From NCBI GenBank assembly GCA_964019695.1, contig OZ026525.1, positions 90,925,779-90,989,778 of the forward strand: a stretch of 64,000 bases of DNA, read 5' to 3'. The notes under the pieces were generated by a model, which did no database searches, was not told the DNA's origin, and saw only the letters and a program-made list of their open reading frames with translations. Source of the DNA: Loripinus fragilis. Lineage: Eukaryota; Mollusca; Bivalvia; Lucinida; Lucinidae. The position numbers were made by a program, and so were the translations under genes. The first letter of the stretch is position 1. Every line of letters begins with the position of its first letter. Positions 44,493 through 54,154 of the stretch are shown piece after piece.

Positions 44493-46240
44493 AGGACAAA
44501 AGCCCACTAGGACAAAAGCCCACTAGGACAAAAGCCCACTGGACAAAAGCCCACTAGGACAAAAGCCCACTGGGACAAAAGCCCACTAGGACAAAAGCCC
44601 ACCTATATGCATTTAAGGTTTGAACTGATGGACAAACCCCAGGGGGGGGGGGGGTACTCTCATTTTTTCTTCCTACATAGGCTCAAGCACAGCATCTACC
44701 GTTCACCCCCACAAAAAATATCAAGAATTTCAAGCACCCCAAATAAATATTTGAAATTTTAGCAACCCAAAAAATATCCTCAGTTCTGTACCTTGACATT
44801 CAAGAAGACCCTAAAATGCATCGAGATGACCTCTAAATATAGTCCAATTTCGTGATGACCCCAAAAATATCCACGAAAACTTCATACCCCCCAATAATAT
44901 TCAGTTTTCTGAAAACCGAAAGAGTTTTAAAATTCCAAATTTTGAACCCCCCAAAATAGCCTGAGCCTATATGTATGTATGAAAATATCAGAGTACCCCC
45001 CCCCCTCCCTCACTGGTGGACAAACGGACAGATCGACCTAAGTCTCCCTACTTCTCAAATCTGAAATATATCAAACATCTCTTTTTGTTTGGCATCTGTC
45101 ATAAAAGTGCATGCTAATTGCCCTGCTAATTGTAACTACCAGATCAAAGGTCATTTGGATTAATTAGACATATGTTTCCAAATTATAATAGATTGTTTGA
45201 CCCAAACTGTAAATTGATTTTTTAACACCCAAATTAAGTTGTTTGTCACAACATACAGGAGAAATAATAATGTCAGTGAAAACACACCGCAGGTATGATA
45301 AGATAAGATAAGAAATTTTATTTTAAGACGGCCTGACAGTAAAACAGAGAAACATATACCCTGAAAGAGCAGTCTGATCAGGGTTAACAGATTTATTAGA
45401 CTTATTCCTATTTTTTTCAAAGAAGTGGGCTTTTGTCCACCCTGCCAAATTAAGCAGTGGGCTTTTGTCCAGTGGGATATTGTCCAGTGGGCTTTTGTCC
45501 TAGTAGGCTTTTGTCCCAGTGGGCTATTGTCCGTTCCCCAATTAAGGGGCCGAGCTCAATAATGATTGTTTTTGACTTGTCCATCCATCTGTCTGTCCCT
45601 GAAGAGGCGCAGTACAGCAATCTGTACAGCTGTGGTTGCTCGGTGTTATGGGGTTAAAATGGGGGAACGGACAAAAGCCCACTGGGACAAAAGCCCACTG
45701 GACAATATCCCACTGGACAAAAGCCCAGTGCTTAATTTGGCAGGGCGGACAAAAGCCCACTTCTTTGATTTTATATATATATATATATATATGATGGTTT
45801 ACCTGATCAGACTGCTCCTTCAGTGTACATGTATTAGTCACACCGGCAGCGTGTTTTCACTGACATTATTATTGCTCGTATTTGTTGTGACAAACAACTT
45901 AATTTGGGTATTAAAAGCCATTTATATTTGAAGAAAATCATTTTACAGTTTGGGTCAAACAATTAATCTAATATAATTGGGAAGCATATGTCTAATTAAT
46001 CCAAATGACCTTTGATCTGGTAGTGACTATTAGCATGCACTTTTATGAGAGGTGCCAAACGAAAAGAGATGTTTGAAATTTCAGATTTGAGAAGAGAGAT
46101 TCTTCATATTAGGTCCGTCTGTCCCTTTGTACATCAGTTCAACCCTACCCCTGTTAAATGTATATAAGTGGGCTTTTGCCCTAGTGGGCTATTGTCACAG
46201 TGGGCTTTTGTCCTAGTGGGCATTTGTCATGTGGGCTTCT
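44493..46240. repeat. Large inverted duplication with GGACAAAAGCCCACT arrays
   Basis: Four arrays of a 15-16-bp unit alternate in strand: 44493-44602 (+), 45425-45535 (-), 45668-45760 (+), 46167-46240 (-). The spacers 45040-45420 and 45770-46110 are reverse complements of each other over several hundred bases (e.g. AAGTTGTTTGTCACAACA). The centre is about 45540-45665. A separate insert (44640-45012) lies in the left arm. ORFs across this segment are repeat-derived. Confidence 0.85.
44640..45012. mobile_element. MITE with GGGGGTACTCT / AGAGTACCCCC ends
   Basis: Inserted in the left arm of the large inverted duplication. Termini are G-run plus TACTCT and AGAGTA plus C-run. The interior has many CCCCAAAAATAT-type words. 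Confidence 0.75.
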
Positions 46241-46748
46241 GGATTCAGGGTGGGTAGTCACGTGGTATTTGTTAGGATACACTGTACGGAATAATGGCGG
46301 CCTTCTTTCCACACCGATGTTTTAAGCCAAAATAAGTAGATATTTCTGCGTGTTTTCTTCATCTTTACACAGAAAGTTATACACCATTTTCCAGCCCCCA
46401 TTTTTCCCGATCTAATGATGCCAGGATATCCTCAGAAAGCTTCTTACATTGAGTACAGACTCTGTCACAAAAATTTTAGCGGCGAAGATCGGGCCTGAAT
46501 TTGGAAATAAGCTGTACGGGCAACATTTGTGACAGAGTTAGTACTCAAAGTAAGAAGCTTAAATATGCTATCCTGGTAGCGTTTGATACGGGAAAATGTG
46601 GGCTGGAAAATGGTGTATAACTATCCGGGTATAGGTGAGAAAACATAGAGAAATCTATATATATTCGATCAGAATGTCCGTACAGTGTATTCGAACATCC
46701 GTACAGTGTATCCAAGCAAAAACCACGTGACTACCCACCCTGGGATTT
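46236..46748. mobile_element. About 510-bp MITE with CAGGGTGGGTAGTCACGTGG ends
   Basis: Left CAGGGTGGGTAGTCACGTGG (46246) and right CCACGTGACTACCCACCCTG (46723) are exact reverse complements. Longer subterminal pairing includes GGATACACTGTACGG and ACACCATTTTCCAGCCC. The E-box CACGTG lies in each terminus. Confidence 0.9.
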
Positions 46749-47041
46749 TGTATATAAATTTCTTTTATCAAACTCTCGCTCAAGTTCAAATATGGGTTTT
46801 GTCTGATTAACGATAACCAAGAGGCTGCCAAAATAACCTGTCAATTTGCACTTGTGCACACTCCAACTTGGTCATTTATCACCTGATTTCTTCCAAATTG
46901 CAAATATATGGATTAATCGCAATAAATTCTTTCACAAGATTGTCTGTGGGTTTTGTCTGATGAAAGATAACCAAGATGAATATGGCGTAATGGCGGATCG
47001 AGTGGACGGAGAATTCTTGCCACCGTGATTTTTGGAAAATA

Positions 47042-47731
47042 ATGATGGATGCTCTACCCAATATTATCCCAAAATCAATCGTTGAAGTTCTGAACAGACT
47101 GGAGAATGATGAGGATAACCGATACTCGTGGAAACTCACGCGATATCAGGATTCATTGTCGTTAACCGTCAGCTGCAAACTTCCCGCCAAAACTCCAAAC
47201 AAAGCCAAGGACGACAGCGAGGTTGCCGGACGCGCTACTGTGAAACCAGTGAGACGTCGTCGGAAGAAGAGAAACTCTCCCTCTGCGTTGGCTCGTTCTA
47301 GGAGGAGGCACGCACGTTTCCTGGAGAAGAAGTTAGCTGGAAAACCAGATTCGCCTTCACCAGAAGACCAGCAGGATTCCGTGTGTGTAAAGGAACTGGA
47401 AAATACCAGTCTTGTTTGTGGTAGTGACAGGGACCTGAAGTCTTCGGATAATCCAACACAAGCCCCAGCTGTTGAGCCTGACTTGTTACAGGAACGGGCA
47501 GTCCTTTTTGAATTTCTGGCCAAAACAAACATTGATAGTGACGATAGTGAGGACAACGAGGTAGACTGTGTTTGTTCTAACTGTAAGCATCCACCCAAGG
47601 AAGGAGGTGAACTTAAACGTTGCTCACGCTGTCATTTAACCCGCTACTGCAGCGTCCAATGCCAGAAGAAAGATTGGGACTTTCACAGATTTGCCTGTTC
47701 GGTTGTGGCAAAGGTGAAATCTAATGCTTAA
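47042..47731 (+). CDS. MYND zinc-finger protein, intronless ORF
   Basis: The 229-codon ORF starts at ATG 47042, where tandem ATGATG offers a start at 47045 as well. The N-terminus (about 1-60) is unassigned. Residues 70-100 are strongly basic (VRRRRKKRNSPSALARSRRR), suiting nuclear localisation or nucleic-acid binding. Residues 110-175 are acidic and polar. A C-terminal MYND finger spans 178-219, with ligands C178, C181, C194, C197, C203, C207, H215 and C219, all present. MYND fingers bind proline-rich partner peptides. The ORF is intact and lies in the last p34 intron on the same strand. It has no introns and no clear AATAAA. Flanking repeat fragments suggest it could be a retrocopy or mobile-element passenger. 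The protein family was not recognised beyond the MYND domain. Confidence 0.7.
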   Translation: MMDALPNIIPKSIVEVLNRLENDEDNRYSWKLTRYQDSLSLTVSCKLPAKTPNKAKDDSEVAGRATVKPVRRRRKKRNSPSALARSRRRHARFLEKKLAGKPDSPSPEDQQDSVCVKELENTSLVCGSDRDLKSSDNPTQAPAVEPDLLQERAVLFEFLAKTNIDSDDSEDNEVDCVCSNCKHPPKEGGELKRCSRCHLTRYCSVQCQKKDWDFHRFACSVVAKVKSNA

Positions 47732-48100
47732 AATCTCTACCATAAAGACCTGTATATAATTTGTGAATACATTTTGGTGTTAGGACCTTGGTGGTTGTGT
47801 TGTACAGTGTATTGGTTATAGTTTTGTGAATAGACATTGGATATATTGTACAGTTTGGGTGCTGGGAGCTTGGTGGCTGAATATTGTACAGTGTTTAGTT
47901 TTACATTAACACTTTAGTTCTAACATTTAACTTTGTTCCACTCGATTCGAGGTGTCCCAATATTGGGAGAATTTATGACAACAACAACAACAACAACGAT
48001 GGCCACCAAAATGACTATGGCCTGTCGGTTTGCACTTGTGGACACTCAACTTGGTCATATATCATCTGCTTTCTTCAAAATTTCATATATGGACTACTTT
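47732..48100. other. 3' flank of the MYND ORF with internal repeats
   Basis: GGTTGTGTTGTACAGTGTATTGG and similar TTGTACAGT words repeat at 47795-47892. An (ACA)n run is at about 47978-47996. TTTGCACTTGTGGACACTC..CTTGGTCATATATCA at 48030-48065 repeats 46849-46880. Confidence 0.5.
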
Positions 48101-48130
48101 CATCATATCATATCATGATCGGATTTTTGA

Positions 48131-48325
48131 TTAACGTGCAGGTGCAGGGGCATCATCCACATCAGTGGGCCCCTTTCCAGGTAACTGGCTAGCTGCACGC
48201 ATAGCAGATCTCACACCTGATCTCCAGGTGCTCCTTTCTTGAGGGTCAACTGTGGTGAGCTTCCACTCACGGCAGTCTTTCTCTGTCAGTTTCTTCCATG
48301 TTTGCTTGGGCCTCCCTGCCCCCCC
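48131..48325 (-). CDS. Frameshifted C-terminus of the LINE protein
   Basis: In the +1-shifted frame after the C run, the - strand reads GAGRPKQTWKKLTEKDCREWK and then RSGVRSAMRAASQLPG, ending at TAA 48131-48133. This is the conserved end of the RTE protein, displaced by a single base in the homopolymer. The stop lies about 15 bp before the ATGAT repeat. Confidence 0.85.
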   Translation of the reverse strand, partial: GGAGRPKQTWKKLTEKDCREWKLTTVDPQERSTWRSGVRSAMRAASQLPGKGPTDVDDAPAPAR

Positions 48326-49826
48326 GCTTGCCGTCAATCTGCATATCATATGCTGTTCTGATTGCACCACTGGAACGCGCCACATGCCCAAACCAGCGAA
48401 GCCTTCTCTCTCTCAAAATGAGGTCGAGGTCCTCAAGCTGAAGCTTTGCCAGTAGCTCGCTTGACCTTACCCTGGCCACATCCTCTGGCTTGATACTGCA
48501 GATCTGTCTGATCATGGCCCTATCATTGCGTTGCAAGCGCTGCAGGTTTGTCTTGGTAAGTGGCCAAGTTTCACTGGCATGGAGCATGGCGCTCCGCACG
48601 CAAGAGCTGTACACATGGCCACGGGTCTTGTAAGAGAGGTGGCGGGATGTGAGAACTGGTAGTAGCTCCCTGAACTTCTTCCAGGCAGTTTTCACACGAG
48701 TAGTGACCGCCATTTCACAGCCTCCACCAGCAGAAAGCATGTCACCTAGGTAGCAGAAGGAAGCTACCACCTCAAGCTTATCAGGTCCAACCTGGACTTC
48801 ACTCTGTGGTCTGCCGTCAATAGGGTGAGCATTTCCCATGCACCGTGCACACCTATAATCAGGATTTGGTGTCAGTCTTTGTAGCCCACTGCATTTCTTA
48901 TGCACCCAAAGTTTGCAGCCATTGCAGTAGATGCTGTTGTTGCCTACTCCTGTACGACAGACAGCGCATGGGTATTCGCCTGAACTCTGCAAGAGGTCCA
49001 GGCCTGTACCACAGATCATGACTTTTGTCTTTCCTGCATTCACCCTCAAGCCCTTCTTCTCCATTGCTTCTTTCCATATCAAGAGCCTCCTGACACATTC
49101 CTCTAGGGAGTCAGCAATGATGACAAGATCATCTGCATAAAGGTCCTCCCTGGGAACACCAGCCCGAAACTCACGTGACAAGGCCTCCAGCACAATGATG
49201 AAGAGCAAGGGACTGAGTACGGATCCCTGATGGACCCCGACCTTCACCTCAAACTCTTTGCTGAAACCCTCGCCAACACGAACCCGGCTTCGTGCATTAG
49301 CGTACATTCCCTGGACTAAACGAACAATCCATTCCTCAACGCCTAGCTTTCTCAGGGCCCACCAGATAACCTTCCGAGGGACATGGTCAAATGCTTTCTC
49401 TAGGTCCACGAAGGCCATATAAAGCTTCTTGTTCACTGCTAAGTATTTCTCCTGCAGCTGCCGGACCACAAAGATTGCATCTGTAGTGCCTCTTCCTGGG
49501 ACAAAGCCAAACTGGGAGTCGTCAATAGACACCACCTGTCTTATGAGACCATCGACAATCCTCTCTAGGATCTTCATGGCCTGCTCAGTCAGCTTGAGGC
49601 CTCGATAGTTGCCTCTATCCAAAGCATCACCCTTGCCCTTGTAAAGGCAGACAATGAAACTTTCCTCCCAGTCAGTTGGGACCTTGCCATCACGGATAAT
49701 CGCAGTAGCAAGATCTCGGATCATGGTGGCCCCTGTATCACCTGCTGCCTTGATCATCTCCACCACTATGCCTGATGGACCTGCAGCTTTGCCCGACTTC
49801 ATCTTTGAGATGGCCTTCTTCACCAT
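48267..49826 (-). CDS. LINE reverse transcriptase ORF with internal PHD-type finger
   Basis: 519 codons from an internal ATG; the true frame begins upstream. RT motifs are complete: FVDLEKAFDH (about 139-148, catalytic Asp), HQGSVLSPLLF (about 199-209), and YADD (about 230-233). Residues 287-329 form a C4HC3 finger (C287, C290, C301, C304, H309, C312, C326, C329) of PHD-like spacing, inserted between the palm and the FCYLGD thumb block. The C-terminal region (about 350-500) has ETWPLTKTNLQRLQRNDRAM and RRLRWFGHVAR, usual for RTE-like proteins. The last 20 or so residues are off-frame because of the C-run change at 48319-48325. Copying LINE or SINE RNA is the expected role. Confidence 0.92.
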   Translation of the reverse strand: MVKKAISKMKSGKAAGPSGIVVEMIKAAGDTGATMIRDLATAIIRDGKVPTDWEESFIVCLYKGKGDALDRGNYRGLKLTEQAMKILERIVDGLIRQVVSIDDSQFGFVPGRGTTDAIFVVRQLQEKYLAVNKKLYMAFVDLEKAFDHVPRKVIWWALRKLGVEEWIVRLVQGMYANARSRVRVGEGFSKEFEVKVGVHQGSVLSPLLFIIVLEALSREFRAGVPREDLYADDLVIIADSLEECVRRLLIWKEAMEKKGLRVNAGKTKVMICGTGLDLLQSSGEYPCAVCRTGVGNNSIYCNGCKLWVHKKCSGLQRLTPNPDYRCARCMGNAHPIDGRPQSEVQVGPDKLEVVASFCYLGDMLSAGGGCEMAVTTRVKTAWKKFRELLPVLTSRHLSYKTRGHVYSSCVRSAMLHASETWPLTKTNLQRLQRNDRAMIRQICSIKPEDVARVRSSELLAKLQLEDLDLILRERRLRWFGHVARSSGAIRTAYDMQIDGKRGGREAQANMEETDRERLP

Positions 49827-49919
49827 GTCAATAGTGATTGGAATAGGCGGGCCTTCTAACGGAGGTTCATTGGACAGGTGATCAGGGTCCCAATCAAATT
49901 CAACGTTGAGAAGCCTTTC

Positions 49920-51404
49920 TTAATGTTCAGCCCATGCATTCTGCTTTGCCTCCTCACTCATTGACATTTCCCCAGTGTCATTCTTCACTGGCTTTTCGCC
50001 TACAACATCAACATTCTCTTTCCTCATCTGGTTGGCAAGGCGGAAGATATCAGACGACTTGTGGTCAATGCCCTCATAGACCACCTTGTCTGCTTCCTGG
50101 CGTGCATGGTGCACCACACGTCTGGAGATGCGCTTGGCAGTGTTATATGATGCTCGTGTGCATTTGCCAGCCTTCCATGCTTTGAAAGCTTGGCGCTTGG
50201 CTGTGATGGCATCATCTACTTCCTTATTCCACCACCAAGTTTCACGTCGCCATTGGTGGGGCTTTGTTGTGCCCCACACGTCCTCTGTTGTCTTCAGCAA
50301 ACCTGTCTTGAGTTTCGCCCAGATTTCCTCAGTAGTAGTAGCCGCCTCAGTTTCCACAGCGGGCACATGTGCCTTTAAGACTTCCTTGAATCGGCTAAAC
50401 GTTTGAGGATCTCTGAGCTTCCACACTTTTGGACGTGGGGTGAATTTGCGCTTAATTTGGGGCGGCATATCAATCATCATGTCGCACACAAGGAGCTGAT
50501 GCTGCAGAGCAACCTCCTCTCCAGGAATCACCTTCACATCCATAACAAGTTTGCGCAGGCTCTTTCGAAATAACATGAAGTCTATCTGGGTTGCTGTATT
50601 ACCGGACCTGTAAGTGATGAGGTGACTGTCACGTTTCTTGAAACATGTGTTACCGAGGAACAGGTCATATGCTAGTGCATTTACCAGGATCCTCTCACCC
50701 TCACTATCAGGGTCTGGCTTGCCATACCCATAGCCTCCATGAACTTCTTTGTAACCGGAGCCTGTACTGCCTACATGGCCATTCCAATCACCACATGGGA
50801 TGAGGAATTCCGATGCTGGGATCATTGCAGTCACAGCCCTAAGTTGGTCATAGAATAGATCCTTTACAGAATCACTGAGACCACACTGTGGGGCATAGAC
50901 AGACAGAAGACAAAGCACCCGCTGACCGACTATGATCTTCACCAGGATGATCCGGTCGGAGACTCGCTTGACCTCAAATACCTTCTCTATCCACTTCTCT
51001 GCCACAAACACTCCAACACCAGCAGTACCCTTGTTGTTTCCAGACCAGAACAGTTTGTACCTTGAGTCTTTGCCCGTTATTGTACGGCAATGACCACCCC
51101 GGTATCTGGTCTCTTGGACACAACAAAGGTCTACTTTTCTACGAGATAGTGTTTCCACCACCTCGCAGACCCTCCCTTTTAGAGTGTTCACATTAAGAGT
51201 GCCCACCCTGAAATTTCTCAGATGCTTGCTGGATTTGCCGCAATGGCCCGACCCTGCCCCCCACACCTGAGAGGGGGCCAAGCCGGAGACGCCACTGACA
51301 GAAATCTGGTTTCTGCCAGCATCGCCTAACGTGACTTTTGTTGATTCTGCCATGATTGTTTTTGGAACTAAGGTTTTTATGGGATCGCCTGTCCTAGCTG
51401 ACAT
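49920..51404 (-). CDS. LINE apurinic-type endonuclease domain ORF
   Basis: The 494-aa ORF encodes an exonuclease-endonuclease-phosphatase fold that nicks target DNA to prime reverse transcription. The domain begins near residue 65 with FRVGTLNVNTLKGR. The catalytic-site blocks follow: VDLCCVQETRYRGG with the metal-binding Glu, then IPCGDWNGHVG (the GDxN motif), QIDFMLF, and an LQHQLLVCDM block where related enzymes carry the SDH motif. Residues 350-494 form a linker rich in Lys and Trp. It ends at TAA 49920-49922, and the next 31 codons stay open into the RT ORF in the same frame. The stop is therefore a single-codon interruption rather than a natural ORF end. Relatives are often annotated as craniofacial development protein 2-like because of a BovB-derived exon. 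Confidence 0.9.
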   Translation of the reverse strand: MSARTGDPIKTLVPKTIMAESTKVTLGDAGRNQISVSGVSGLAPSQVWGAGSGHCGKSSKHLRNFRVGTLNVNTLKGRVCEVVETLSRRKVDLCCVQETRYRGGHCRTITGKDSRYKLFWSGNNKGTAGVGVFVAEKWIEKVFEVKRVSDRIILVKIIVGQRVLCLLSVYAPQCGLSDSVKDLFYDQLRAVTAMIPASEFLIPCGDWNGHVGSTGSGYKEVHGGYGYGKPDPDSEGERILVNALAYDLFLGNTCFKKRDSHLITYRSGNTATQIDFMLFRKSLRKLVMDVKVIPGEEVALQHQLLVCDMMIDMPPQIKRKFTPRPKVWKLRDPQTFSRFKEVLKAHVPAVETEAATTTEEIWAKLKTGLLKTTEDVWGTTKPHQWRRETWWWNKEVDDAITAKRQAFKAWKAGKCTRASYNTAKRISRRVVHHARQEADKVVYEGIDHKSSDIFRLANQMRKENVDVVGEKPVKNDTGEMSMSEEAKQNAWAEH

Positions 51405-51604
51405 CCCAACTCAGATCTTTGACGGCCTCTGAGATTCCGCCGTTCCCTCACTCGGGCAGTGTGCCTTGCCGTTGTTCTTATACAGAGTCGTCCGCCAAGC
51501 CACAATAGCTAGGATGCCAAACCATCGGTGTGTAGATGGCTGCCATCTAGCTCTGCCACCCAGGCTGTGGCAGCCTCTTAACCCAGAGGTGGGGGATGCA
51601 GTTT

Positions 51605-51895
51605 ATTGTTAAAGTCTGAATATGTGTTATGTCCGAGTAACGATAACCAAAATGGCCACCGAAATGGCTGCCCCCTGTCAGTATGCTCTTGTGTCTTACT
51701 CATTTATCACCTGATTTCTTTCAACATTTATATCAGGGTTCGCACAGGCTTGAAAAGTACTTGAATTTAGAGGGATTTCTTGAAAAGTCCTTGAAAATTA
51801 AATCTGCCTTGAAAAGTACTGGAAAATCACTCAAAAGCCTTGAAAAGTCCTTGAATTCTACTATTTACTGTAGGACTTACTACTGTAGATAGAGA
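51605..51895. repeat. Repeat with AACGATAACCAA start and TTGAAAAGTCCTTGA words
   Basis: 51630-51735 resembles 46805-46890 and 48000-48070 (AACGATAACCAA, CTCATTTATCACCTGATTTCTT). It is followed by degenerate TTGAAAAGTCCTTGAA tandem words at 51751-51857. Confidence 0.6.
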
Positions 51896-52085
51896 TCTAA
51901 ATCAGTATAAAACTGTTGTGCATATGCACAGTCTGATCAGAGCCTTTGCTAGTTGCTTGAATATTCTACCACTGTTAATGACCGAATAGCATTTTGAGTT
52001 TCTATAGCTTTAAAGGGGGCTGCACAGGCTCGTCTGAGTCTAATTATGTTAAAATGCCACATTATGCTGGAAATCTCATGTCATG
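51895..52085. mobile_element. Interspersed repeat family G copy
   Basis: GTCTGATCAGAGCCTTTGCT and GAGTTTCTATAGCTTTAAA, GGGGCTGCACAGGCTCG, matching 21530 and 55985. Confidence 0.65.
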
Positions 52086-52175
52086 GCTCATATATTTTGG
52101 GTGTCACTAATCAGAATTTTCAAATTGCACTGTGTTTCTGTCCTTTATACAAAAACAAACTGTGTATACTCTGAA

Positions 52176-52345
52176 GCGGAGAGCAGTAGCTCAGTTGGTA
52201 GAGTGTTAGTCTGGGAATCAAAGGGCTGCTCGTCGTGACTCACTGGAGTCACTGTGTTGTGTTCTTGAGCAAGACACTTTATCCGCTGCTTAGTACTGAT
52301 TCAAACAAGGAAGATGGGAAATTGTCCTGACATGCCTGAAAAAAT
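52176..52345 (+). mobile_element. tRNA-derived SINE, family 1, diverged
   Basis: A box TAGCTCAGTTGGTAGAG is well kept; the B box is decayed (GCTCGTCGTGACTC). Body TTGAGCAAGACAC matches the other copies. Confidence 0.75.
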
Positions 52346-52649
52346 GTTGTTTATAACAAACAGAAACCCCTTTTTGCCTAGTCAAACAGAAAAAGAACAA
52401 TAAATTAATGCAGATTTAAGCAATAAACCTTCTCAGTGCAAGTTGTTTACTTATACGGTAATACATCAAGTCCGAGGTGACAGCTAAGGTGAGAAATAAT
52501 GCATAATCATCAATAATGACTGTCTCATTGGCCTGCATCAATTAACCCATACCATGCTATTTATCCGCTTGTGAAAACTGTAGATCCAGGTCAGCTGGCT
52601 TCTCAGAAGCCAGCTGATCAGGATCTACATTGTTTTCCACTCCGCTTGT

Positions 52650-52844
52650 TTGTTTGATTTGATTTTTTACGTCCCATCAACAATCTTTCAGTTATAAAGG
52701 GACGGGTCTTCCTTGGTTGAATCAGTACTAAGCTAGGATTAATGTTCTTGCTCAAGGACACAATGCAGTGATGCTGGTGAGGCTCGAACCTGTGGCCCCT
52801 CGGTCTCGAGCAAAGTACTCTACCAATGAGCCACTGCGCTCCCC
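52650..52844 (-). mobile_element. tRNA-derived SINE, family 1, reverse
   Basis: On the - strand: GGGGAGCGCAGTGGCTCATT, a B-box-like GGTTCGAGCC, and the tail GGGACGTAAAAAATC. Confidence 0.85.
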
Positions 52845-53124
52845 ACTCTGCTTGTTAATACATACTTAGTCTAATAGAAAACTGGAACTCTGCAAGTTAA
52901 TTTGATTAAAATTGGGGAGGAATGTAGTATGTACGATAAAAAAAAAGTCCAGCATGGAAATCGTGAACATTTGCTCTGAGGGTTTATGATGAAGAATGAA
53001 GGCAAATCCTTGTACCATCTACAACTATCAAACTAGATGTTTTAAAAGTATTTGGTAGGAGTATATTTCAGTTGAATATAGCTGGTTTTGTTCAAGAGCT
53101 CTCCCTTGCTCCCTGTATGAATTA

Positions 53125-53335
53125 CCTCCGACAAAGTGTCACTCTAACCAGTCTCCTCAGCTTCAGAGACTAGCTAGAAAATTTAAATTTCACTTGAAGC
53201 AAGTTTAAATATGATACTTTCCAGTAAGTGAATAACAAAGGCGCTGTACAGTCTGTGCGGATGCGCAGGCTGGTCTGTGCCTTTGTTGTTCGCAAACCCC
53301 AGAAGACAGGTTTTCTTGCGTCGAGGCCCATATAT
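53125..53335. mobile_element. Foldback repeat family D copy
   Basis: TAGCTAGAAAATTTAAATTTC, GTGCGGATGCGCAGGCTGGT and GAAGACAGGTTTTCTTGCG are present. It ends about 45 bp before the last p34 exon. Confidence 0.75.
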
Positions 53336-53379
53336 GAAGCATGACGAGGGTTAACTTTCTCTCTTCATTTCTTTTTCAG

Positions 53380-53446
53380 CACAACATTCAAGATAAAGGG
53401 GCCACCTAAAGTTGTGAAGAAAAAATCCAAGAAATCAGCATCGTGA
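53380..53446 (+). CDS. GTF2H3: GTF2H3 (TFIIH p34) terminal exon
   Basis: Preceded by a pyrimidine tract and CTTTTTCAG. Joined to the CA of the previous exon it encodes HTTFKIKGPPKVVKKKSKKSAS and ends at TGA 53444-53446. Vertebrate p34 ends in a comparable TAFKI-type stretch followed by a short Lys-rich tail, so the length and composition fit. Phase and reading across three exons (ending CFCHR..., IFC..., TTFKI) make the identification secure although each exon is short. The intron before it is about 10.1 kb and holds the MYND ORF, the LINE and several SINEs. No clear AATAAA follows within the next 50 bp; a family C repeat starts by 53480. Confidence 0.88.
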
Positions 53447-53474
53447 CAGCGTTACCTGTATCATAAACTATGAT

Positions 53475-53690
53475 TCTTAACTCTTTGCATGCTGGGTAAT
53501 TTTTCCTGCTTTTTCTGGTTGTCTGCTGACTTTTTCAAAATTAACTTTTTGAAAAAATTCTTTCAGGAACACTATCAGTGTCAAACAGTATGGATCCAGA
53601 TCAGGACCGACATTCTGTTGGTCCTGATCTGGGTCCAAACTGTTTGCAAAGTTTATTAGCAGACGACAAAAGACACCACTTTACCCCTAG
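53475..53690. mobile_element. Foldback MITE family C, well kept copy
   Basis: Starts CTCTTTGCATGCTGGGTAAT. The core hairpin GATCCAGATCAGGACC / GGTCCTGATCTGGGTC is at 53592-53634, with GCAGACGACAAAAG on the right. Confidence 0.8.
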
Positions 53691-53869
53691 AAAGGAAAGA
53701 ATCAACCACCCCCACCCCCCCCCCCCCTCCTCCTGTTGGCTACAGTTAATGTTCAAAAATTTCAAAAACTACTTGATTAGGGTCTTCACTGTTTGCAATT
53801 CTGACCTGCATTTTGTGAATTCTAGCCATGATAACCAACTTTAGAGAACAGGTCCCTAAGTTATAAAAC

Positions 53870-53995
53870 TATTGTCATACTCAACTGAGCACGAAATTTA
53901 TCCTGCTCATAAATGTTAAAATGCCAACGATTGTTGGCATTTTAACATTTATTAGCATGATAAATACAACACGTGAGAGACTTTAAAGCAATAAA
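53870..53995. repeat. Hairpin with AATGTTAAAATGCCAACGAT arms
   Basis: TTAAAATGCCAACGATTG and its reversed arm TTGGCATTTTAA at 53912-53945, flanked by CTCAACTGAGCACGAAATTT. The same unit lies at 63770-63990. Confidence 0.8.
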
Positions 53996-54154
53996 CTTCT
54001 TTATTTGCCGGTAACTGAGTTGAGCTTGAAAAAAGTTTTATAACCTCGCGGCCAGGCAGAGAAAAATGCTCAAAATTTTAGAACATTTACCAGATCATTA
54101 AAAAAACATGAATAAACTTAAATTTAATTGTTTATCTACTAGTGTCCCTTTTAA

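Larger units (their letters stand above)
48100..51602 (-). mobile_element. Nearly full-length RTE-clade LINE retrotransposon
   Basis: One - strand coding unit holds an APE-type endonuclease followed by reverse transcriptase, with a short 5' leader (51602-51405) and a very short 3' end closing in an ATGAT-type tandem repeat at 48103-48117. This plan is typical of RTE/BovB elements (known biology). Two lesions are visible: an in-frame TAA at 49920-49922 between endonuclease and RT, and a one-base excess in a seven-C run at 48319-48325 that shifts the last about 65 residues. It sits in the last p34 intron, antisense to the host gene. Confidence 0.9.

Noticed and set aside
45542..45931. Overlapping 99-121-codon ORFs on both strands
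   Set aside because: Products of the GGACAAAAGCCCACT arrays and a TA repeat within the inverted duplication.
47146..47598. 150-codon reverse ORF over the MYND gene
   Set aside because: Antisense shadow; the + strand frame has all eight zinc ligands.
50086..50406. 106-codon + strand ORF inside the LINE
   Set aside because: Shadow of the endonuclease ORF, which carries clear catalytic motifs on the - strand.
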